A DNA stretch of 20,799 nt, taken from VAZQ01 sp036498625. GTDB lineage: Bacteria; Pseudomonadota; Alphaproteobacteria; Rhizobiales; Xanthobacteraceae. Below are positions 15,858 through 20,799 of this stretch, piece by piece; position 1 is the first letter of the stretch; the number at the start of each line of letters is the position of its first letter. A model generated the notes under the pieces. The model saw only the letters and a program-made list of their open reading frames with translations. It had not been told where the DNA came from and ran no database searches. The stretch is taken from contig DASYFD010000195.1 in NCBI GenBank assembly GCA_036498625.1, positions 1-20,799 of the forward strand, written 5' to 3'. A program made the position numbers and the translations under genes.

Positions 15858-17141
15858 TTAAGGGAGGCAAAGCTGCGAGTGGCCCGGCACGCCGCCGCCC
15901 TTGCCCGGGCCGCGGTCGACCGCGGCGCCGCGCAGATACACCGCCGCGATCCGTCGCGTATTGGTGATGTCATCGAGCGGGTTGGCGTCGAGCACCATGA
16001 AGTCCGCGCTCTTGCCCGGCTCGAGCGTGCCGCCGTCCGCCATGCGCAGGAACTCGGCCGATGAGCGCGTCGCTGCCACGATGACCTGCATCGGCGTCAT
16101 GCCGGCCAGCACCATGTCGGCCATCTGGTTATGCGGCGCCCACGACGTGTTGGCATCGGTCCCGAACGCGATGCGCACGCCCGCGGCGTTCACCCGGCCG
16201 AGATTGCGGGCCTGAATCCCGAATGCGGCCTGCACGTCGGCGCGGTCCCGGTTGCCGGCTTCGAGCTGCGCCATCAGGTCGCCCGGCACGCTGTCGTGCA
16301 GCCAGCTCAGATCCGTCCTGACGCCGCGATTGGGCAGCGTCGGCACCACCACCACGCTAGGGTGCTGCTTGAACAGCGCCACCAGCTCGTCGTCGATGTC
16401 GATGGTGCGCACGCCGTGCGCGAACGCGTCGACGCCGGCGCGCAGCAGCCCCTTGGCGTCCTCGAGGTCGCGAATATGGGCGGTGACCCGCAGGCCGCGA
16501 TTGTGCGCCTCGTTGATGAGGGCGCCATAGATTGCAGGGGTCAGCTTCTGATGACGGCTCCACCAGTCGTCGACATAAATCTTGACGATGTCGACCTTTT
16601 GCGCCGCGAGCTCCTGGACCGCCTTGCGGCCCTCCGCCTCGGTGGTGATCCAGTAAGGTGCGTTCGAGCAGCCCGGCAGCGGCGAGCTGATTCCGCGCCC
16701 GGCGCTGAAATACCGCGCCGCGCCCGGGATGGTCACGTTGCGCATGGCCAAAAGCTCGGTGCCGGTGTCCTGGCCGAGGCTCATGATGGCGCTCACGCCA
16801 TAGAAGGCGCGATGCTTCAAATCCAAGGTGAGGGCTTCGCGGGTGTGGCTGGGGTGGGTGTGGGTGTCGATGACCGTCGGCATCACGGTCTTGCCGGAGA
16901 GGTTCACGTGCCGGGCCCCGGGCGGCACCACGACATCGGCTGCCCGGCCGACCTGCGCGATCCGCGCGCCATCCGTGACCAATGTCGCGTTCTCGATCGG
17001 GCCGCGTCCGTTGCCCACGATGATGCGCGCGCCTTCGAACGCGCTCACGCCGCTCGCCGCATCCTGCCCGCGCGCCGGAGCCGTCGCGACAATGACGACA
17101 AGCAAGAACGTCGCCGCGACCGCAACTGCATTTCCGCGCAT
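15858..17141 (-). CDS. Exported metal-dependent amidohydrolase
   Basis: A 427-residue protein of the amidohydrolase superfamily with a Sec signal (VAVAATFLLVVIVATAPARG, residues 6-25) not usual for cytoplasmic imidazolonepropionases. Metal ligands of the TIM barrel are visible: DTHTH at 92-96 (HxH), Lys187 in VDIVKIYVDD, the candidate carboxylated lysine, His222 in VTAHIRD, His242 in AFAHGVR and Asp329 in FGTDAN. The small beta-sandwich domain is at both ends (ENATLVTDGARIAQVG and GTLEPGKSADFMVLDANPL). It is the exported dipeptidase/prolidase-like kind, with peptide, amide or lactone bonds all possible. The ATG at 17141 is fixed by GGGGAG at 17148-17153. It is divergent from the EF-hand-like gene and ends 26 bases from the ABM-like gene. 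Confidence 0.87.
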   Translation of the reverse strand: MRGNAVAVAATFLLVVIVATAPARGQDAASGVSAFEGARIIVGNGRGPIENATLVTDGARIAQVGRAADVVVPPGARHVNLSGKTVMPTVIDTHTHPSHTREALTLDLKHRAFYGVSAIMSLGQDTGTELLAMRNVTIPGAARYFSAGRGISSPLPGCSNAPYWITTEAEGRKAVQELAAQKVDIVKIYVDDWWSRHQKLTPAIYGALINEAHNRGLRVTAHIRDLEDAKGLLRAGVDAFAHGVRTIDIDDELVALFKQHPSVVVVPTLPNRGVRTDLSWLHDSVPGDLMAQLEAGNRDRADVQAAFGIQARNLGRVNAAGVRIAFGTDANTSWAPHNQMADMVLAGMTPMQVIVAATRSSAEFLRMADGGTLEPGKSADFMVLDANPLDDITNTRRIAAVYLRGAAVDRGPGKGGGVPGHSQLCLP

Positions 17142-17491
17142 CGGAAGCTCCCCGGCAAGCTGGACGACGGTACTGTAGCGCCTCCAGGAGCGAAATGCTC
17201 TAATCTCTCCTCGCCGGGAGAACCCCATGCCATACCGACACTCGAACGGCGTCCTTGCGTTGGCTGCCATGTCCCCTTCCGCCGGCACCGGCGGACGGTG
17301 TATCGTGACGACCAGCTGCACTGGAGACGGGATGTGCCTGCGGTCCCGTTCGCGCTATGGCGCAGCCATCGGGCCAGCGGCAGGCGCCAGCGACCAGGAT
17401 ACCGGCTCGATTTTCGGCAGCCGGCCACAATCGAATAAGTGCTGATGGTGCTGCCGAGCGCGCCAATCGGCCGATCCCAGGGAGATGCCTT
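17142..17491. other. Intergenic region of 350 bases, divergent promoters expected
   Basis: It separates the starts of the amidohydrolase (minus) and the EF-hand-like exported protein (plus). A short plus frame at 17227-17445 has GGGAG upstream of its ATG, but its composition (serine, glycine and arginine scattered, no domain) is like chance in GC-rich DNA, so I do not call it. Small stems such as TCTCC-tcgccg-GGAGA near 17205-17220 are visible; no clear promoter. Confidence 0.35.
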
Positions 17492-18334
17492 ATGCTTTAC
17501 CGACGTTCGATCCGTGCCGCCGCGGCCGCCGCAATGGCAATCGCGCTGCTGGCGGCGCCTTCTGCCGCCCAGGTGGTCGATTTTGGAAAATATCCCGACT
17601 TCAAGGGGCAATGGGTGCGCACTGGCAACCCCAACAATTGGCGTGAGCTCGCGGGCCCACCCCCACTGACGCCCGAATATCAGAAGATATTCGCCGACAT
17701 CACCGCCGACCTGAAGTCCGGCGGCCCCGGCAATTGGCCCTCAACCTTTTGCATTCCGGCCGGCATGCCGGCGATGATGAGCTTCTATGATCCGGCCGAG
17801 ATCATCGTGATGCCGGACGTCACCCACATCCTGATCAGCCACAACGACGATTCGTATCGGCGGATCTACACCGACGGCCGCGACTGGCCGACGGATCCCG
17901 AGATTACCTACGCGGGCTACTCCATCGGCAAATGGATCGACGAGGACGGCGACGGCAAGTACGACGTGCTCGAGGTCGAGACCCGATTTCTCAAGCTCCC
18001 GCGCGGCTACGACACCTCGGGCCTGCCGTTCCACAGCGACGGCCAGGCCGTCATCAAGGAGCGGATCTATCTCGACAAGGCCGACAAGAACACGCTCTAC
18101 GACCAGATCACCGTCATCGATCATGCAATGACGCGGCCCTACGTCAAGCTCCAGAAGGCCACCCGCAATCCGAGCCCGCGTCCGGCCTGGCACTCCGACG
18201 CCTGCTCGGAGAACAATACCTGGGTCAAGATCGGCAAGGAGCCCTATTATCTCAGCGCCGACGGCAAGCTGATGCCGTCCAAGAAGGACCAGGCGCCGCC
18301 TGATCTGCAGTACTTCAAGAAAGTCCAGAACTGA
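17492..18334 (+). CDS. Exported protein with EF-hand-like loop, copy 1
   Basis: A 280-residue protein with a Sec signal (IRAAAAAAMAIALLAAPSAAQ, residues 7-27). The mature part contains GQWVRTG, LTPEYQKIF (59-67), a central RRIYTDGRDWP at 123-133, GYSIGKW at 142-148, and GLPFHSDGQAVIKERIYLDK at 177-196. Residues 150-161 (DEDGDGKYDVLE) fit the EF-hand calcium loop D-x-D-x-D-G...E except that position 8 is tyrosine. A cysteine at 87 and one near 236 also occur in the copy at 19638 and may pair. The RIYTDGR...GYSIG pattern belongs to a widespread family of exported proteins of unknown function; no catalytic residues are identifiable. GGGAG lies seven bases before the ATG. It is followed by the GYD gene (67-base gap) and the isochorismatase-like gene, forming a three-gene operon. 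Confidence 0.82.
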   Translation: MLYRRSIRAAAAAAMAIALLAAPSAAQVVDFGKYPDFKGQWVRTGNPNNWRELAGPPPLTPEYQKIFADITADLKSGGPGNWPSTFCIPAGMPAMMSFYDPAEIIVMPDVTHILISHNDDSYRRIYTDGRDWPTDPEITYAGYSIGKWIDEDGDGKYDVLEVETRFLKLPRGYDTSGLPFHSDGQAVIKERIYLDKADKNTLYDQITVIDHAMTRPYVKLQKATRNPSPRPAWHSDACSENNTWVKIGKEPYYLSADGKLMPSKKDQAPPDLQYFKKVQN

Positions 18335-18340
18335 CGGCCG

Positions 18341-18352
18341 CGCTGCGCAGCG
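18341..18352. repeat. Short perfect palindrome in operon gap
   Basis: CGCTGCGCAGCG, six bases after the stop codon of the EF-hand-like gene and 49 bases before the GYD gene. It could form a hairpin or cruciform. It has no T-run, so it is more likely an mRNA processing or stability element than a terminator, if it does anything. Confidence 0.4.
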
Positions 18353-18390
18353 TGCTTTGCGGTAAAGGCGGCATTCGGGCTTTCACGGAC

Positions 18391-18397
18391 AGGAGGT
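18391..18397 (+). promoter_or_regulatory. Strong ribosome-binding site for the GYD gene
   Basis: AGGAGGT, a full match to the anti-Shine-Dalgarno core, ends four bases before the ATG at 18402. It is the strongest such site in the window and suggests this small protein is made in larger amounts than its operon partners. Confidence 0.7.
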
Positions 18398-18401
18398 CGT
18401 C

Positions 18402-18725
18402 ATGGCGTTCTATCTTATTCAGGTGGCGTACAGTAGCAGCGCCGCCAAGACGTTGATCGCCAATCCGCAGACCCGGGAGGACGCGATCAAGAAGACCTGT
18501 GCGTCGCTCGGCGGCAAGCTGCAGTCGTTCTACTTCTCGTTCGGCGAATACGACGTCGTCGTGATCGCGGAGTTGCCCGACAACGCCGCGGCCGCCTCGT
18601 TTGCGCTGGCGACCGCAGCGAAGGGAGCGATCTCGAAATTTCATACGACGGTGCTGCTGACCCCGGCCGAAGGCGTCAAGGCGATGAAGAAGGCGCAGAA
18701 GGTCGACTACACGCCGCCGGCCTGA
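18402..18725 (+). CDS. GYD-domain protein
   Basis: A 107-residue cytoplasmic protein. FYLIQVAYSSSAAKTLIANP (3-22) is the first strand and helix; EDAIKKTCASLGGKLQSFYFSFGEYDVVVIAELPD (26-60) holds the signature GEYD at 48-51, and AAAASFALATAAKGAI with FHTTVLLTPAEGVKAMKKA completes the domain. GYD proteins form small ferredoxin-like barrels; no reaction is established for the family. It sits between two exported proteins in one operon, echoing the ABM-like gene that follows the large hydrolase at 13474. A shared role as cytoplasmic handling protein for an imported product is a guess. Confidence 0.85.
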   Translation: MAFYLIQVAYSSSAAKTLIANPQTREDAIKKTCASLGGKLQSFYFSFGEYDVVVIAELPDNAAAASFALATAAKGAISKFHTTVLLTPAEGVKAMKKAQKVDYTPPA

Positions 18726-18798
18726 GCCGGCCGCGAGCCGCGAAGCAAGCGGGCCCTGCATTCTGGCCGTCTATCGAAACCCAAGGGAGAGAACCGCC

Positions 18799-19449
18799 AT
18801 GAAACGCCGCACGAAGCTGTCCTGCGCCATCGCCGCCGTCGTGGCGCTCGGCGCCCTGCCGGTTTTCGCCGCCGACATCACCACGGAATGGGCGAGCGTG
18901 AAGCCGCCGCCGGTGCCGGAGCTCAAGCCTGTGACCGTCGACCCCAAGACCACCGCGCTGCTCGTCCTCGATCTGATGAAGGGCAATTGCGGCACCCGGC
19001 CGCGTTGCATCGCCACCGTGCCCAACGTCAAGCGCCTCATCGATGAGGCGCGCGCCCACGACATGATGCTGTTCTATACCCTGGTAGGCCAGGATCCGAC
19101 GCCGGCCGGCATGGTCGACCAGAGCCTGGTGCCGCGCGCCAGCGAGTTCCTGATCAAGGGCTCCGGCGGCGCCGACAAGTTCATAAACTCCAATCTCGAT
19201 CAGGGACTGAAGGACAAGGGCGTCAAGACCGTGATCATCACCGGCACCTCGGCCCAGGGCGCGGTCGGCGGCACTAGCAACGGCGCCGCGCAACGCGGCT
19301 ACAAGGCGGTCGTGCCGGTCGACGGAATGTCGGCGGAGGACGCCTTCAACGAGCTCTATGCGGCGTGGCACATCTACAAGGGCGGGCCCGCCAACCTGGT
19401 CGGCAACGCAACGCTCACGCGCAGCGATCTGATCAAGTTCGGGGGCTGA
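18799..19449 (+). CDS. Exported isochorismatase-fold protein lacking the catalytic Cys
   Basis: A 216-residue protein with a Sec signal at 1-24 (LSCAIAAVVALGALPVFA). The fold is that of isochorismatase/cysteine hydrolases: TTALLVLDLMKG at 51-62 with Asp58, a lysine in EFLIKGSGGADKF (Lys120), and VKTVIITGTSAQGAVGGTSNGAAQRGY at 142-168. In active members the position equivalent to Ala155 is the nucleophilic cysteine (TGTxxxxCV); here it reads TGTSAQGAV. C64 and C70 near the first strand could form a disulfide. The known reaction, amide or ether hydrolysis through a Cys-Asp-Lys triad, should therefore not run in the usual way, so a binding role or a changed mechanism is likely. GGGAGAG lies upstream of the ATG. 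It closes the operon of the EF-hand-like and GYD genes. Confidence 0.83.
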   Translation: MKRRTKLSCAIAAVVALGALPVFAADITTEWASVKPPPVPELKPVTVDPKTTALLVLDLMKGNCGTRPRCIATVPNVKRLIDEARAHDMMLFYTLVGQDPTPAGMVDQSLVPRASEFLIKGSGGADKFINSNLDQGLKDKGVKTVIITGTSAQGAVGGTSNGAAQRGYKAVVPVDGMSAEDAFNELYAAWHIYKGGPANLVGNATLTRSDLIKFGG

Positions 19450-19475
19450 GCGCGCGCGGTTGCATGACCTCTGTA

Positions 19476-19588
19476 TTCGTAGGGGCGACCCATAGCCCAT
19501 CGAAGACGGGCGTGAACGCCCTGGTGGTGGTCGCCCGCTAGGCCGCATATGCGCAGAGGCGGGCGGGCACAAGGCCCGCCCCTACGAA
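19476..19588. repeat. Cloverleaf-like nested inverted-repeat element
   Basis: The outer arms TTCGTAGGGGCG (19476-19487) and CGCCCCTACGAA (19577-19588) are perfect complements. Inside are two further structures. The first is GGGCGACC (19483-19490) pairing with GGTCGCCC (19529-19536), itself enclosing GGGCG-tgaa-CGCCC (19508-19521). The second is a perfect hairpin GGGCGGGC-acaag-GCCCGCCC (19561-19581). Elements of this style are dispersed between genes in GC-rich soil proteobacteria. It lies between two convergent genes and may act as a bidirectional terminator or be a non-autonomous mobile repeat. Confidence 0.78.
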
Positions 19589-19637
19589 CGGTACCAATCC
19601 ATTCAATTTGGCTGAAGCAAGCGACTGGGCCGCGACG

Positions 19638-20495
19638 TCACTTCGTGGTCTGCTTGAAATAGCGGGTGTCGGGCGGCGCCTGACCCTTGCGCGCCGGCAT
19701 GAGGAAACCGTCCGCGCTCAGGAAATAGTTCTCCTTGCCGATGAACGCCTGCCCATTGTACTCGGCGCAAACGGATTCGAACCACTCCGCCAGCGGATCG
19801 GCGTCGCGCACATACCTCTTGTCGGACGTCCAGGGCCGGGTCAGCGCGTGATCGATCACCGTGATCTCGTCATGCAGGATGTTCGGATCGGCCTTGTCGA
19901 GATGGATGCGCTCCTTGATGATCGATTCGTTGTCATAGTGCAGCGGAAGCCCGGACGAATCGTAGACGCGCGGCCCCTTGAAGCCGCGGGTCTCGACCTC
20001 GAGCAGGTCGAAGCGGCCGCCGCCGTCCGAATCGATCCAGCGGCCGATGGAATAGCCCCCGTAGGTCGGCGTGATCTCGGCCGGCCAGGCCCGCCCGTCG
20101 GTGTAGATGCGCCGCGGCTGATCCTGGTCGCCCACCAGGACGTAGGTCCGCTCCGGCGTGACCACGAATTCCAGCGCCCGGAACGCAACCATCATGAGCG
20201 GCATGCCGGCGGGCCCGCAGCGGACCCGGTCAATATTGTTGCCGACACCGCCGGCGGCCAGATCCGCAAGGCTCGCCTGAAAAATCTTCTGATATTCCGG
20301 CGTGAGGGGCGCTCCCTGCTCGGGCCCCCAGGATTTGGTCTGGTCGAATGACGGCTGGCCGCGCACCCCGGGAACGACCACCCGGTTCCATTGGCCCTTG
20401 AGATTCGGATATTTCGCGTCGACCATTTGGGCGCCGGCGGTCGACATCGACAATGCCGCCAAGGCGACGGCACCGAGCAAGCTTCGGCAATGCAT
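19638..20495 (-). CDS. Exported protein with EF-hand-like loop, copy 2
   Basis: A 285-residue paralogue of the protein at 17492. It has a Sec signal (LLGAVALAALSMSTAGAQ, residues 6-23), then YPNLKGQWNR, LTPEYQKIF (64-72), GPAGMPLMM (94-102), RRIYTDGRAWP (128-138), GGYSIGRW (146-153) and HLDKADPNILHDEITVIDHALTRP (198-221). The loop at 155-166 (DSDGGGRFDLLE) keeps the aspartates at positions 1 and 3 and the glutamate at 12, but has glycine at 5, so calcium binding would be weaker than in copy 1. Cysteines at 93 and near 244 match those of copy 1. Three ATGs lie close together (20513, 20504, 20495); the last is chosen because GGAG is nine bases upstream. It follows the solute-binding protein gene by 34 bases, so it is probably in its operon. 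Function unknown. Confidence 0.82.
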   Translation of the reverse strand: MHCRSLLGAVALAALSMSTAGAQMVDAKYPNLKGQWNRVVVPGVRGQPSFDQTKSWGPEQGAPLTPEYQKIFQASLADLAAGGVGNNIDRVRCGPAGMPLMMVAFRALEFVVTPERTYVLVGDQDQPRRIYTDGRAWPAEITPTYGGYSIGRWIDSDGGGRFDLLEVETRGFKGPRVYDSSGLPLHYDNESIIKERIHLDKADPNILHDEITVIDHALTRPWTSDKRYVRDADPLAEWFESVCAEYNGQAFIGKENYFLSADGFLMPARKGQAPPDTRYFKQTTK

Positions 20496-20529
20496 AGATG
20501 TCATCTCCGTCATCGTTACTCTTGACCAA

Positions 20530-20799
20530 TCACTTCGGCGGCTCGAAGCCGTTGGAGCGCCAGCGCTCCGCCATCGCGGCCGACGAGAGGGCGGCGATGA
20601 AGGCACGCGCTGCGGCGGCGTCGGTACTGTTTTGCGGGATCGCGGCCGCATAAGCCGAATAGTCCTGCAGGCTCGGCGGCAGCAGGCCCGCCACCTTCAC
20701 GCCTTTGACCGCGATCGCCTCGCTCACATAGATGACCGCCATCTCGGCGCGGCCTTCCGCCACCTCGATCGCCGCCTCGCGGCCGCCCTTGGTCAGCAC
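20530..20799 (-). CDS. Periplasmic substrate-binding protein (ModA-like), 5' end missing
   Basis: Only the last 89 codons are in the window; the frame runs off the right edge, and the codon at the edge is a GTG inside the protein, not a start. Visible are GREAAIEVAEGRAEMAVIYVSEAIAVKGVKVAGLLPPSLQDYSAYAAAIPQNSTDAAAARAFIAALSSAAMAERWRSNGFEPP, the end of a type 2 periplasmic binding protein of the molybdate-binding/extracellular-solute class 11 kind. The features are the switch to the second lobe (AVIYVSEA), a hydrophobic strand (YAAAIP), and the end AAMAERWRSNGF. It would deliver a ligand to a transporter not present here. Whether the ligand is molybdate or an organic anion cannot be told from this part. 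It is upstream of copy 2 of the EF-hand-like protein on the same strand. Confidence 0.8.
   Translation of the reverse strand: MLTKGGREAAIEVAEGRAEMAVIYVSEAIAVKGVKVAGLLPPSLQDYSAYAAAIPQNSTDAAAARAFIAALSSAAMAERWRSNGFEPPK

Noticed and set aside
16131..17438. Plus-strand frame of 435 codons opposite the amidohydrolase
   Set aside because: The opposite strand has the complete set of metal ligands; this frame shows only arginine/alanine-rich antisense composition.
17227..17445. Short plus frame with GGGAG upstream in the divergent gap
   Set aside because: 72 residues with no domain, no hydrophobic pattern and no conservation I can judge. The site may be chance; left as intergenic.
1..20799. tRNA, rRNA, CRISPR array, transposase or integrase
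   Set aside because: No cloverleaf with a T-loop signature, no regularly spaced direct repeats and no DDE or tyrosine-recombinase protein are visible. The hairpin elements are repeats without coding capacity.

Overview
The window is GC-rich DNA with a high coding density. Its gene content points to an alphaproteobacterium, most likely Hyphomicrobiales (a Bradyrhizobium / Xanthobacteraceae-type soil organism). The basis is a DUF6600 tryptophan-rich exported protein, a 53-residue zinc-ribbon protein of a kind common in that order, CCCTCCCCCT/AGGGGGAGGG-type intergenic palindromes, and several exported hydrolases. This placement rests on protein character and repeat style, not on a search. I see no rRNA, tRNA, CRISPR array, transposase or integrase.

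Layout. (1) 1-3134: the left edge cuts a minus-strand hypothetical gene. Next are a Tat-exported alpha/beta hydrolase, a dispersed inverted-repeat element, and an MFS permease of the anion:cation symporter type. (2) 3168-4338: a convergent hairpin and a minus-strand DUF6600 exported protein. (3) 4619-12908: an eight-gene surface-polysaccharide block. It holds a CgeB-like glycosyltransferase, a WaaG-like GT4, a GT9 heptosyltransferase-like enzyme, a sulfotransferase, a SAM methyltransferase, a GT4, a GT2 and a second GT4 related to the first of that pair. Strands alternate (+ + - - + - + +), with tight start/stop overlaps inside same-strand pairs. No polymerase, flippase, ABC exporter or nucleotide-sugar synthesis gene is visible, so the block looks like an assembly-and-decoration set acting on a glycan whose export is encoded elsewhere. 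(4) 12991-13152: a small zinc-ribbon gene. (5) 13474-20799: a neighbourhood rich in exported proteins. It contains an alpha/beta-hydrolase-domain protein followed by a small ABM-like barrel protein, an exported amidohydrolase, and an operon of an exported protein with an EF-hand-like loop, a GYD-domain protein and an exported isochorismatase-fold protein without the usual catalytic cysteine. After a cloverleaf-like repeat come a second copy of the EF-hand-like protein and, cut by the right edge, a periplasmic solute-binding protein.

The polysaccharide genes plausibly build and modify (methylate, sulfate) a cell-surface glycan. The right-hand genes look like a periplasmic scavenging or catabolic module: exported hydrolases, small alpha/beta-barrel partners and a binding protein. 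Its substrate cannot be read from sequence alone. The best candidates for something undescribed are the paired EF-hand-like exported proteins with their cysteine-less isochorismatase partner, and the sulfotransferase-containing glycan block.
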